Below the pieces are notes generated by a model that had not been told where the DNA came from, ran no database searches, and saw only the letters and a program-made list of their open reading frames with translations. Below are positions 1 through 7,464 of a stretch of 64,000 bases of DNA, piece after piece (the stretch's first letter is position 1; the number at the start of each line of letters is the position of its first letter). The stretch is from Acinetobacter lwoffii (GTDB taxonomy: Bacteria; Pseudomonadota; Gammaproteobacteria; Pseudomonadales; Moraxellaceae): positions 2,976,001 to 3,040,000 of the forward strand of contig NZ_CP118963.1 of NCBI RefSeq assembly GCF_029024105.1. The letters run 5' to 3'. Made by a program: the position numbers and the translations under genes.

Positions 1-203
1 AGGGTGTTTTTCCACAGATAGGGGTTCATCACACGTAAAGGTGCGTCAATCAGGCCCCCTTCAAATTCAAGGCTATGACTGTCCATGCCGCGACCTGGAA
101 GTGCTTCAAAAATCGTGATGTGATGCCCTGCGTCCTGGAGAATTCTGGCTGTAGCCAGTCCGGCCATGCCACTACCAATTACTGCGATATCCAAACTGAT
201 CAT
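1..203 (-). CDS. FAD/NAD(P)-binding oxidoreductase, N-terminal part (runs off left edge)
   Basis: Partial gene: only the first 67 codons are present and the rest lies left of the window. Reading leftwards from the ATG at 203 gives MISLDIAVIGSGMAGLATAR, a Rossmann dinucleotide-binding fold with the GxGxxG motif (GSGMAG, residues 10-15), followed by an acidic residue at the end of the second strand (ITIFEA). This is typical of amine-oxidase-like or protoporphyrinogen-oxidase-like flavoproteins that bind FAD at the N-terminus. The ATG at 210 is out of frame and soon hits a stop, so 203 is preferred. Substrate and partners cannot be judged from this fragment. Confidence 0.75.
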   Translation of the reverse strand, partial: MISLDIAVIGSGMAGLATARILQDAGHHITIFEALPGRGMDSHSLEFEGGLIDAPLRVMNPYLWKNT

Positions 204-442
204 CCGTCATTGAAAAACTACAGAAATTATGTACCATGCGCCAATCAAACAGGTTATTAAAATCTTCCAGAATATATGTTTTTCGTAAAGGCCTTTTTGT
301 TCAATTTCACCTGCTTTTTATTCATTTTTCTGCCTTAGTTAAAATTCCATCAAATCTAAGATTTTATTCATATTTTTATCTAAAAACTTGAAAATTCGCT
401 TTAAAAACAAATAATTTAATTAACCATTTTTATAATCCTTGG

Positions 443-471
443 TTGACAAATACTTTTTAAATACCTATGAT
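443..471 (+). promoter_or_regulatory. Sigma-70 promoter TTGACA-N17-TATGAT
   Basis: The -35 element TTGACA (443-448) is a perfect consensus match. The -10 element TATGAT (466-471) matches 5 of 6 bases, with the optimal 17-bp spacing. No protein gene starts on the plus strand downstream before ahpC, which reads the other way. Confidence 0.55.
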
Positions 472-571
472 TCGCAGTATAAGAAAACCATAAATTCATC
501 CGGTTCCATTCAGATGCGTTTATGCGAAAATTGTTTAAAACGACAAGAAACTACAGCGCCTTATAAAATAA

Positions 572-600
572 AAGCCTCTGCGAAAGCAGAGGCTTCTTTG
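572..600. terminator. Rho-independent terminator, stem 9 bp, bidirectional
   Basis: The perfect stem 572-580/587-595 has a six-base loop. T-rich sequence follows on the plus strand (CTTTGTTTTC) and A-rich sequence precedes it, so it could terminate transcription in both directions. Confidence 0.6.
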
Positions 601-775
601 TTTTCATGCCTAGTCAATCATGCAGCAGGGTATTGCGCTTACTTGATTGCCTCTCATAAGCCGCTTAAAAAGCATAGAGTGCAATTCCTCAATTCTCATT
701 TTGTTCTCAAATAGAAATCAAATGGCATGATGTTTTTGTCTAGAATTCATAAATCTCTAAACTAAAAAAATAAAA

Positions 776-802
776 AATCCAGCAACTTGTGCTGGATTTT
801 TT
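776..802 (-). terminator. ahpC terminator
   Basis: The 9-bp stem 776-784/790-798 lies 27 nt beyond the ahpC stop codon. The minus-strand transcript then runs into a poly-U stretch. Confidence 0.8.
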
Positions 803-824
803 GCTTCAAAGAACTAGGTTTGAA

Positions 825-1388
825 TTAGATTTTACCCACCAGGTCGATTGATGGAGCAAGTGTTGCTTCACCTTCTTTCCATTTTGCCGGACAAACTTCA
901 CCTGGGTGCGCATGTACATATTGTGCAGCTTTCACTTTACGCAGAAGCTCTTGTGCATCACGGCCAATACCACCCGCGTTGATTTCAATGATCTGGATTT
1001 TACCTTCTGGATCAATCACGAAAGTACCACGATCTGCCAAACCCTCAGCTTCAATCAGTACTTCGAAGTTTTTAGACAAAGTCCAGGTTGGATCACCAAT
1101 CAATGGATACTGGATTTTACCAATCACGTCAGAGGTATCATGCCAAGCTTTATGAGTGAAATGAGTATCGGTAGACACGCCATAGATTTCTACACCCATT
1201 TTCTGGAATTCAGCATACTGATCAGCAAGATCGCCTAATTCAGTTGGACAAACAAAGGTAAAATCTGCAGGATAGAAAAACACCACTGACCATTTACCTT
1301 TCAGGTCTTGCTCAGAAACTTCAATGAACTGACCATTGTGGTAAGCAGTTGCATTGAATGGTTGGATTTCAGTATTGATTAAACTCAT
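825..1388 (-). CDS. ahpC: Peroxiredoxin AhpC (alkyl hydroperoxide reductase subunit C)
   Basis: A 187-residue typical 2-Cys peroxiredoxin that reduces H2O2 and organic hydroperoxides in the cytoplasm, normally recharged by AhpF. The peroxidatic cysteine is Cys47 in FTFVCPTE and the resolving cysteine is Cys166 in EVCPAKW. Both positions match the AhpC family, and the length is that of the E. coli protein. The ATG at 1388 is preceded by a good ribosome site (GAGGAAA). ahpF is not in this window, so the gene is monocistronic here: it has its own terminator at 776-802 and a 310-bp upstream gap. That gap holds an inverted repeat ATGATC/GATCAT (1485-1490/1500-1505), which could be regulatory. No clear OxyR site was recognised. 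Confidence 0.95.
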   Translation of the reverse strand: MSLINTEIQPFNATAYHNGQFIEVSEQDLKGKWSVVFFYPADFTFVCPTELGDLADQYAEFQKMGVEIYGVSTDTHFTHKAWHDTSDVIGKIQYPLIGDPTWTLSKNFEVLIEAEGLADRGTFVIDPEGKIQIIEINAGGIGRDAQELLRKVKAAQYVHAHPGEVCPAKWKEGEATLAPSIDLVGKI

Positions 1389-1645
1389 GAGATATTTCCT
1401 CTGGCTTATTTCTGGGATTGCTTATCTTGTGAAGCTAGAATACGAAAAATTTCGAAATAGGTAAAACCGCAAGTTTTTATAAAAATGATCGCTTTTTTAG
1501 ATCATAAATTTCTATGAGTATTGTTCATCTTATTTATTTTCTCGATGCAGAGTTGTTCCGATCAAAAGCAACCTGATGTTTTAAGATTTATGATTCTTTT
1601 AATAAGTCGGGCTTTATGCAAACTCAATACAAATATTCAAGACAT

Positions 1646-1678
1646 AAAAAACCCACCGTATTCAGGTGGGTTTTAATG
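1646..1678. terminator. ssb terminator
   Basis: The perfect 10-bp stem 1648-1657/1665-1674 has a 7-nt loop and A/T tracts on both sides. It lies 26 nt past the ssb stop. The rest of the 1389-1699 gap shows only the ahpC upstream region. Confidence 0.8.
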
Positions 1679-1699
1679 ATGATTTACCGTTCTAATAAA

Positions 1700-2287
1700 T
1701 TAAAAAGGTAAGTCATCATCTAGATCTACTGCAGGCGCTGCTGTTGGAGCAGGTGCAGATTTCGGCGCAAAACCACTCGGGTTATTATTGCCATAACCGC
1801 CGCCCTGGTTGTTGTTAAAACCGCCTTGCTGTGGTGCTGAACCATAACCCGATTGCGGGTTATTACCATAACCGCCCTGGTTGTTGTTCGCCTGATTATT
1901 GTTATTAAAGCGTGGCTGGTTAAAGCTGCTCTCGCCCTGATCATTTTGAGGACGGCTAGAGTCTAGCATCTGCATTTGCTCACCACGAATTTCCGTCGTA
2001 TAGCGTTCCTGACCATTCTGGTCAGTCCACTGACGGGTACGTAATGAACCTTCAATATATACTTTTGAGCCTTTACGAAGATATTGCTGCGCAATTTCAC
2101 CTAAACGGTTATGCAACACGATACGGTGCCATTCCGTTTGTTCTTTACGTTCACCGGTACTTTTATCTGTCCACGAATCGCTGGTTGCGATCGAAAATTG
2201 AGTGAGAGAGCCACCATTTGCAAAAGTTTTGGTTTCCGGATCTTTACCCAAAGTACCCACTAAAATAACTTTATTTACACCACGCAT
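1700..2287 (-). CDS. ssb: Single-stranded DNA-binding protein SSB
   Basis: A 195-residue SSB that coats single-stranded DNA in replication, recombination and repair. Residues 1-110 form the OB fold, beginning MRGVNKVILVGTLGKDPE. Residues from about 115 to 180 are a Gly/Asn/Gln-rich flexible linker with repeated GGYGNN/GFNNN motifs. The end is the conserved acidic tip DDDLPF, which recruits partner repair proteins. The ATG at 2287 has AGGAAG upstream. It lies 51 bp downstream of the MFS gene on the same strand and is followed by its own terminator, so the two are probably cotranscribed. The low-complexity linker explains the repetitive DNA between about 1740 and 1930. Confidence 0.95.
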   Translation of the reverse strand: MRGVNKVILVGTLGKDPETKTFANGGSLTQFSIATSDSWTDKSTGERKEQTEWHRIVLHNRLGEIAQQYLRKGSKVYIEGSLRTRQWTDQNGQERYTTEIRGEQMQMLDSSRPQNDQGESSFNQPRFNNNNQANNNQGGYGNNPQSGYGSAPQQGGFNNNQGGGYGNNNPSGFAPKSAPAPTAAPAVDLDDDLPF

Positions 2288-2338
2288 TTGCCGTTTACTT
2301 CCTATATATTTCTGTATTTTACTTTATAAGAGTTATGC

Positions 2339-3703
2339 TTAAATGGCTACCTCTTTACCCAACAAGTGCGTTAATTGTTGTCGCGAAGCATCATCAATCT
2401 GCTGTTTATCGACTTTTACATAGGCAACTTGCTGTTCAGACATCACCACGACCTCTTCAATACCACGAATCGCCAAAAGCTGAGAAGTCCATTCGTCAGT
2501 TTGTCTGCTTTCCGGCAATCGCAGTACCAGCGATGACAGATAGCGTGGCTGAGCCAGGCCAAAACTCATCAGCAGCCAGATGATCGCGATTCCTGTCAGG
2601 ATAGTCCAGCCCATCGAGGTATTGTTTAGCAGCAGCAATTGTCCGCCAATCATACCGCCAAAGAAAGCCCCTAAAAACTGGCTGCTGGCATTTACGCCCA
2701 TTGCCGTCGCTTTGGACTGGATCGGTGCCGCTTTCGACAACCAAGACGGCAACAGGGCTTCCATCACATTAAAGGCAATGAAGAACAACCCTAAACCAAT
2801 CAGCAAGACATATTTGGATTCAAAACCAAATGCCATCACCATTAGACCCAGAATAATGCCAGTAATGGCCACCAGAAAAATCGCCCGCATTTTGTGGTAT
2901 TTTTCTGCCAGGATAATACTCGGAAAAGCAAAAAACAGGCTCAGTACCAACAGCGGCAAATATACCCAGCCATGACTGGACAGTGGCAGATCAGCAAATT
3001 CGATCAGCTGTGAAGGCACATAGATAAACATGGCGGTGAGCAATAAATGCAGGGTAAAGACCGACACATGCAGACGATTCAGATCCCCGATTTTGATTAC
3101 CTGTTTCAACTGTGCCAGATAGCCCTGCTGAAAGTTTTTATGATGCCGCGTGACTTTCGGCACCATCAACAGCATGGCAATCGCCGCCAGGCCCATCACC
3201 GTGGTGACCCAGAACAACCCAGAGATGCCCACCAGACCCGTTAGCCAAGGCCCCAAACTAAAAGCCACCACAAAAGACAGGCCGATACTCATGCCCATCA
3301 TTGCCATGGCTTTCATGCGGTTTTCTTCACGGGTGACATCTGCCAGCAGTGCCATCACCACAGCAGATACCGCACCACCACCAGCAATCGCACGGCCGAT
3401 AATCACGCCATAAATGGTGTCCGACATGGCCGCAATTGCACCGCCCAGCGCAAATAGTAGCAGCCCTAAAACCACCAGTGGCTTACGGCTATAACGGTCC
3501 GCAATCAGGCTGAATGGAATCTGTAACAGTGCCTGGGTCAGACCATAGACCCCGACCGCCAAACCGATCAGTGCAGGCGTCGCATATTGATATGCCTGCC
3601 CTGCCACAGAAAATACCGGGATAATCATAAACAACCCCAGCATGCGCAGTGCAAAAATACTGCTCAGGGCAAAGGTTGAACGACGTTCTAAAGCATTCAT
3701 CAT
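2339..3703 (-). CDS. MFS transporter with C-terminal YAM domain (YajR-like)
   Basis: A 454-residue major facilitator transporter with about twelve membrane helices and the MFS motif A region (LIADRYSRKP, after helix 2). The last 60 residues or so (from LPESRQ) form a soluble alpha-beta domain resembling the YAM domain of E. coli YajR, a proton-driven drug/H+ antiporter of the same length. The substrate is unknown. The start is the ATG ATG pair at 3703; no strong ribosome site is visible, and the second ATG is equally possible. It lies directly upstream of ssb on the same strand, an arrangement that suggests shared transcription more than shared function. Confidence 0.85.
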   Translation of the reverse strand: MMNALERRSTFALSSIFALRMLGLFMIIPVFSVAGQAYQYATPALIGLAVGVYGLTQALLQIPFSLIADRYSRKPLVVLGLLLFALGGAIAAMSDTIYGVIIGRAIAGGGAVSAVVMALLADVTREENRMKAMAMMGMSIGLSFVVAFSLGPWLTGLVGISGLFWVTTVMGLAAIAMLLMVPKVTRHHKNFQQGYLAQLKQVIKIGDLNRLHVSVFTLHLLLTAMFIYVPSQLIEFADLPLSSHGWVYLPLLVLSLFFAFPSIILAEKYHKMRAIFLVAITGIILGLMVMAFGFESKYVLLIGLGLFFIAFNVMEALLPSWLSKAAPIQSKATAMGVNASSQFLGAFFGGMIGGQLLLLNNTSMGWTILTGIAIIWLLMSFGLAQPRYLSSLVLRLPESRQTDEWTSQLLAIRGIEEVVVMSEQQVAYVKVDKQQIDDASRQQLTHLLGKEVAI

Positions 3704-3813
3704 AAATTATGGCGATTGGGTTAATTAATCTGGAGCCCAGATTATAGGACATTCAGCTCATTAATAAGATATGAATTTTATTTGAAATAAAGATGATGCC
3801 GATCTAAAAACAA

Positions 3814-3842
3814 AAAAGCGCAGCCGGAGCTACGCTTTTCAT
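3814..3842 (-). terminator. Terminator of the DUF475 gene
   Basis: The stem 3814-3820/3833-3839 (AAAAGCG/CGCTTTT) continues after one mismatch as AGC/GCT around a CGGA tetraloop. It lies just past the stop codon at 3857. Confidence 0.7.
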
Positions 3843-3856
3843 TCAGGGACAGCGCT

Positions 3857-4945
3857 TTATTTGTCTAAAGCCGCCTGACGTTTCTTGTACTGAATCGAGG
3901 CGAATACTGCCCAGACAATAAAAGCCACACCGATCAGACCGGTCACCACTTCTGGTACATGCAGACCGGTTCCGCTGGCAATCATAATGAAAGCCAGTGC
4001 ACCGATGGCATAATGCGCACCATGTTCCAGGTAGATATAGGCATCCAATGTGCCCTGCTCAACCAGATAAATCGTCATTGAACGGACAAAGATCGCACCA
4101 ATTGCCAGACCCAGCATGATGATGACCACGTCTGAGGTAATCGCAAAGGCACCGATCACGCCATCAAAACTGAAAGAGGCATCCAGGACTTCTAGATAGA
4201 GGAAACCACCAATACCGGCTTTCACTACACCGGTCGGTACGCCATTTTCATCATGACGAATGGCATTACCTTCTTCATCGACTTCCGGTTCACCACCGAG
4301 CATATGGCTCAGAACCTGCACCCCGATATAAATCACGATGCCCCAGATCCCCGCCATAGTCACTGCCAGACGCTTGGCTTCATCGACATTGGCTGCCATG
4401 ATTAACAAAGCCACCAGTGCAATAAACACCGACATTGCCGGCACATTGGCCAAATTGGACAGACGGCGTTCTACGCGTCTAAACCAGTGCGTGTCTTTTT
4501 CTTCATCCAGGAAGAAGTTCAGGAATACCATCAACAGGAAAGCACCACCAAAAGCAGCAATTTCAGGATGATGTGCCATTAAACGTGCTGAATATTCTTT
4601 CGGATCATTCAAGGCCAGACGTACCACTTCCATAAAGCCCAGATCTGCAGTCACTGCAACAATAACCACCGGGAAGATCAAACGCATCCCGAAGACTGCA
4701 ATAAGAATACCGACTGTCAGGAACAGCATTTTCCAGAAATGATCCCAACCCCGTAGGACTGAGGCATTGACAACCGCGTTATCAAAAGACAACGACACTT
4801 CCATAATCGCCAGAATAGCGGTAATGGTCAGCGCTGTGAGCATGGTTTGCAGGCCTGCGTCAGGACCATGGGTATAACCCCAATATGCAGACAAACCAAG
4901 ACACACGATCGAAAATGCAATCGAGAAACCAAAATGTTTCAACAT
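3857..4945 (-). CDS. DUF475/TerC-related integral membrane protein
   Basis: A 362-residue multi-helix membrane protein of the DUF475 family, distantly related to TerC and YkoY. The conserved intramembrane acidic motifs MEVSLSFDNAVVNA (near residue 50) and LDASFSFDGVIGAFA (C-terminal half) are the paired E/D-x-x-S-x-D-N/G signatures of this superfamily. Relatives are linked to metal (Mn) export or tellurite resistance, but the substrate of this subfamily is not established. A TTG at 4951 extends the frame by two codons. The ATG at 4945 is better because AAGG lies about 9 nt before it and only 3 nt before the TTG. It is monocistronic, with its own terminator. Confidence 0.8.
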   Translation of the reverse strand: MLKHFGFSIAFSIVCLGLSAYWGYTHGPDAGLQTMLTALTITAILAIMEVSLSFDNAVVNASVLRGWDHFWKMLFLTVGILIAVFGMRLIFPVVIVAVTADLGFMEVVRLALNDPKEYSARLMAHHPEIAAFGGAFLLMVFLNFFLDEEKDTHWFRRVERRLSNLANVPAMSVFIALVALLIMAANVDEAKRLAVTMAGIWGIVIYIGVQVLSHMLGGEPEVDEEGNAIRHDENGVPTGVVKAGIGGFLYLEVLDASFSFDGVIGAFAITSDVVIIMLGLAIGAIFVRSMTIYLVEQGTLDAYIYLEHGAHYAIGALAFIMIASGTGLHVPEVVTGLIGVAFIVWAVFASIQYKKRQAALDK

Positions 4946-5120
4946 ACACAACGACCTTGGATAAATTAAATAAATGTATGGCTGCGAGAGAGCAGCAATA
5001 CGAATAGGAAAAGTTAAGCTAATTATGAAACTTTTAGCGCATAAACCAAAGCACTTCCTGAGCTGTTTTATCTTATTTTCTGTTTTTAAAATTTGCCGAT
5101 CTTTTAAACAGCCCGATCTT

Positions 5121-5129
5121 TGCTATAGT
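5121..5129 (+). promoter_or_regulatory. Extended -10 promoter of tenA
   Basis: TGCTATAGT is an extended -10 element located about 40 bp before the tenA ATG. The -35 region is weak, as is usual for extended -10 promoters. No THI-box (TPP riboswitch) sequence was recognised in the 5' leader. Confidence 0.5.
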
Positions 5130-5167
5130 GCCGCATGGTTTAACTTGAACTGCGAAGGATTTTCAGC

Positions 5168-5839
5168 ATGAGTTTTTCACAAGAGGTATGGCAACGTAAT
5201 CTCGGACTTTATCAGAAGACCCTGGCCCTGCCCTTTAATCAGCAACTGGCGCAAGGTACTTTAAGCCGTGAAGCCTTTAGTCATTATGTGATTCAGGATG
5301 CGCATTATTTACTGGCCTATGGCCGTGCACTGGCCGTGTGTGCCGCCAAAGCTTTTGAAGCGGACGATGTAATTCAGTTTGCCGAGGCAGCCAAAATTGC
5401 GATTGTGGTGGAACGTAGCCTGCATGATGGCTTTATGCAGGATTTCGGCATTAGCAAAGAGCAGTTTGAAAATACCCCGCTGACTCTGGCGTGTCATCAC
5501 TATACCTCTTATCTGACTTCGACCGCCTGGTCAGAAAGCTACCCGGTGGTACTGGCCTCGTTGCTGCCTTGTTTCTGGATTTATGCCGAAGTTGGTAAAG
5601 ATATTGTCGACAACTCTGCGCCGAATAATCCGTATCAAGCCTGGGTAGATACCTATTCAGGAGAGGAATTCCACACTGCGGTACGGAATGTGATTGCGAC
5701 CGTTGACCGTGTTGCGGCGCGTGTCGATGCAGATACACTGGAAAAAATGCATGCAGCTTATACGCATGCTGCCCGTCTGGAATGGTTATTCTGGCATAGT
5801 GCCTTTGAGCAACGCCAGTGGCCTGGTCTGGATGAATAA
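5168..5839 (+). CDS. tenA: TenA family thiaminase II / aminopyrimidine aminohydrolase
   Basis: A 223-residue cytoplasmic all-alpha TenA protein that hydrolyses aminopyrimidine breakdown products of thiamin (and thiamin itself) to recover HMP for thiamin synthesis. The catalytic cysteine falls exactly at Cys135 (LLPCFWIYAEVG) and the conserved glutamate at Glu205 (RLEWLFW), as in Bacillus subtilis TenA. Substrate-binding Asp44 (QDAHYL) is present. The ATG at 5168 follows GAAGGA. No other thiamin genes are adjacent. Its terminator, which was GCCCTG-N7-CAGGGC plus T-tract, has been split by the IS element at 5874-7262. Confidence 0.93.
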   Translation: MSFSQEVWQRNLGLYQKTLALPFNQQLAQGTLSREAFSHYVIQDAHYLLAYGRALAVCAAKAFEADDVIQFAEAAKIAIVVERSLHDGFMQDFGISKEQFENTPLTLACHHYTSYLTSTAWSESYPVVLASLLPCFWIYAEVGKDIVDNSAPNNPYQAWVDTYSGEEFHTAVRNVIATVDRVAARVDADTLEKMHAAYTHAARLEWLFWHSAFEQRQWPGLDE

Positions 5840-5853
5840 GACGGACGAATAAA

Positions 5854-5873
5854 AAAAGCCCTGTTTAAGACAG
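5854..5873 (+). other. Left half of the interrupted tenA terminator
   Basis: AAAAGCCCTGTTTAAGACAG ends at the IS junction. The missing arm CAGGGCTTTTT lies at 7273-7283, beyond the element. Joining the two sides across one copy of the target duplication restores a perfect stem (AAAAAGCCCTG/CAGGGCTTTTT, loop TTTAAGA). Confidence 0.85.
5861..5873 (+). repeat. Target site duplication, left copy (13 bp)
   Basis: CTGTTTAAGACAG is identical to 7263-7275 on the other side of the IS. It corresponds to the loop and inner stem of the original tenA terminator. Confidence 0.85.
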
Positions 5874-5874
5874 T

Positions 5875-5908
5875 AATGCCAGTCAGTTAAGAAATTGACT
5901 GGCATTTT
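5875..5908. terminator. Hairpin at the IS left end formed by the terminal repeat and an inner inverted copy
   Basis: The 11-bp perfect stem AATGCCAGTCA/TGACTGGCATT (5875-5885/5896-5906) has a 10-nt loop and is followed by TTCTT. It overlaps the transposase stop codon. It can terminate incoming tenA transcripts and possibly transposase transcripts, replacing the terminator that the insertion destroyed. Confidence 0.7.
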
Positions 5909-7191
5909 CTTGGATATTTTTGTGCTTTAATTTTCACTACTCGCGGACATTGCCTTTGCCTTTTTTCAGGTAATACAAATATTTTAGATTGTTCAAATAA
6001 TTGCGCTAAATGTTTGGGTAGGTTTCCTGCTGATTCTAAAGGTGTGTGCCTTAAGATATTGATAATACTCATAGATGCAATATGGAAACTGATCCTTAAA
6101 GGACTCACCTTTGCATGTTCAGCGATAAACCTCATCTGTCTTCTTAAGATATTATATGCAATAAATACCCCCCACAATTCTTGATAGACCAAATCAGGTT
6201 GTTTGCTTCTTAAAATCCTTGCATCCTGTAAATCACTTTTAATTTCCCGATAACACATTTCTATTTCCCAACGCTGGATATAAAGCATTGCAAGGTCTTT
6301 GAATGGATAAACTTTAGAATCTGTTAATGATGTAATGTAACGTCTTATTTTTCCTGCATATTCAACTTCAATTAAACGTGCTTCCCAATAGTCACCCAAT
6401 GACGGATTTATCTTTTTTGCTCTTGCTGAAACAGGCATTTTGATCTGAAAGTCATGGGCCGCATTATGATGAATCACTTCATAACGCAGGTTGTCCTTTG
6501 CTCGCATCAACCAATGACTCTCTTCTGCCTGAGATTGCCAGCTCACTAAAAAATCAGCAGAGAAGTAAGCACGATCAAATAGGGTAATACTGCGAACTGG
6601 TGCTTTTAATTGACTGGCTAAGGTTAATTCACCTTGATCCATACTACCCATTTGGGCATCAATCATTTCATGGGTATTGGTATTCACCAGGCAAGTCGCT
6701 CTAACTTGTGGGTAAGGTGCAGCTGCTGTTTTGCCTTTGGATGAACCAAAGTGCTTAAAGTTTTCTTCTGTATGAGGCATAGACCAAACCACACCATCTA
6801 CAGCACAAACGCATAGACCGTGAAAGTTGCTATATTGTTGTTGTGAGTCTTTAAACCATGCCTGACTTAATGTCGAAAATAAAGCACTCATGGGTTCTAA
6901 GCCTAAGCGTTGTCTTGCTTGTACGGATGCACTCGGTACACAGTATTCTGCCGTACCGAAAACAAGTTGCAATTGTTGAACCACATACCAAATCGGTTGA
7001 TTTCGAAATAGAGCAAGTCCGATTACCAGCCAAACAACATGTTCAGCAGGCAGTTTTCTTTTTCGAATTGATGCTTTACCTGTTTGGTCTAAGCAATCTT
7101 CAATCCAGTTTAAATCAATCAATTCACTGAATTGTGAAAGTGAAGGTAGGGTTTGTTTTAATGTTAAATCTAGATTCTGAGATAAATTCAT
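5887..7191 (-). CDS. IS4-family transposase
   Basis: A 434-residue DDE transposase. The IS4 signature Y-(2)-R-(3)-E-(6)-K is met exactly in YIQRWEIEMCYREIK. The upstream catalytic aspartates are probably those in CAVDGVVW and LFDRAYFSADF. The N-terminal region (QTLPSLSQFSELIDLNWIED) is the family's usual helical domain. The frame is intact, so the element may be active. The ATG at 7191 is odd because it is directly preceded by seven Ts and a 13-bp hairpin, with no Shine-Dalgarno sequence. Translation is therefore likely weak and shielded from outside transcription. The last codons and the stop lie in the left-end hairpin. Confidence 0.93.
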   Translation of the reverse strand: MNLSQNLDLTLKQTLPSLSQFSELIDLNWIEDCLDQTGKASIRKRKLPAEHVVWLVIGLALFRNQPIWYVVQQLQLVFGTAEYCVPSASVQARQRLGLEPMSALFSTLSQAWFKDSQQQYSNFHGLCVCAVDGVVWSMPHTEENFKHFGSSKGKTAAAPYPQVRATCLVNTNTHEMIDAQMGSMDQGELTLASQLKAPVRSITLFDRAYFSADFLVSWQSQAEESHWLMRAKDNLRYEVIHHNAAHDFQIKMPVSARAKKINPSLGDYWEARLIEVEYAGKIRRYITSLTDSKVYPFKDLAMLYIQRWEIEMCYREIKSDLQDARILRSKQPDLVYQELWGVFIAYNILRRQMRFIAEHAKVSPLRISFHIASMSIINILRHTPLESAGNLPKHLAQLFEQSKIFVLPEKRQRQCPRVVKIKAQKYPRKCQSIS

Positions 7192-7223
7192 AAAAAAAGA
7201 GCGTATTTACATACGCTCTTTTT
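7192..7223. terminator. Terminator-like hairpin directly in front of the transposase ATG
   Basis: The perfect 13-bp stem AAAAAGAGCGTAT/ATACGCTCTTTTT (7194-7206/7211-7223) has a 4-nt loop. On the minus strand the T-tract ends exactly at the transposase ATG. It looks like a rho-independent terminator in both directions. Confidence 0.75.
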
Positions 7224-7262
7224 ACAGCATTTTAACTTTTTTTGCTTAACTGACTGGCATTA

Positions 7263-7275
7263 CTGTTTAAGACAG
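7263..7275 (+). repeat. Target site duplication, right copy (13 bp)
   Basis: Identical to 5861-5873. It is followed by GGGCTTTTT, the descending arm and T-tract of the old tenA terminator. Confidence 0.85.
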
Positions 7276-7410
7276 GGCTTTTTGGTTATAGCCGTTTAAA
7301 AAAATTTCTACTGTCATAAACCGATCATAAAAACGGCTTAGTCTGAAAAAAACAAGGATAGAACGGGCCACTACGCTAGACCTAGCTATAAGCCCAAAAT
7401 TGCCGCACAA

Positions 7411-7432
7411 TAATTGAGAATAATTATCAATT
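7411..7432 (+). promoter_or_regulatory. Fur-box-like sequence
   Basis: TAATTGAGAATAATTATCAATT resembles the Fur consensus GATAATGATAATCATTATC, with repeated AATAAT/ATTAT hexamers. It lies about 35 bp before the 7465 gene, where a repressor would block transcription. Judged by eye. Confidence 0.5.
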
Positions 7433-7464
7433 AATAAATTCAATCCCGGAAAGAGGCAGACAAT

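Larger units (their letters stand above)
443..600 (+). ncRNA. Candidate small RNA: promoter plus terminator with no convincing ORF
   Basis: A near-consensus sigma-70 promoter (TTGACA at 443-448, 17-bp spacer, TATGAT at 466-471) predicts a start near 478. About 95 nt downstream is a hairpin with a 9-bp perfect stem (572-580 with 587-595, loop CGAAAG) followed by a T-rich stretch. Reading frames that start in the interval run straight through the hairpin and look unlike protein. The unit therefore looks like a roughly 120-nt transcript in the 620-bp gap between the oxidoreductase and ahpC. No match to a named RNA family was recognised. The hairpin could also serve minus-strand transcripts. Confidence 0.4.
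5874..7262 (-). mobile_element. IS4-family insertion sequence, 1389 bp, complete
   Basis: The element is bounded by an 18-bp perfect terminal inverted repeat, TAATGCCAGTCAGTTAAG (5874-5891 and the complement at 7245-7262). It is flanked by a 13-bp direct repeat CTGTTTAAGACAG (5861-5873 and 7263-7275), consistent with the long target duplications of the IS4 family. One intact transposase gene occupies almost the whole element. The identical flanks and intact ends and gene suggest a fairly recent insertion. The closest named IS was not identified. Confidence 0.92.

Noticed and set aside
439..714. 91-codon plus-strand frame across the first intergenic gap
   Set aside because: It starts at a TTG inside the -35 region, runs through the terminator hairpin, has no ribosome site and looks unlike protein.
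1740..1930. Low-complexity repeat in the ssb gene
   Set aside because: It encodes the Gly/Asn/Gln-rich SSB linker, a normal property of the family.
3150..3413. Plus-strand frames opposite the MFS gene and similar long antisense frames opposite ssb, acs, prfB and lpxC
   Set aside because: They are shadows of well-supported minus-strand genes, without ribosome sites or family features.
4952..5167. TPP riboswitch upstream of tenA
   Set aside because: None of the conserved THI-box blocks (CTGAGA, ACCTGA) could be found in the leader.
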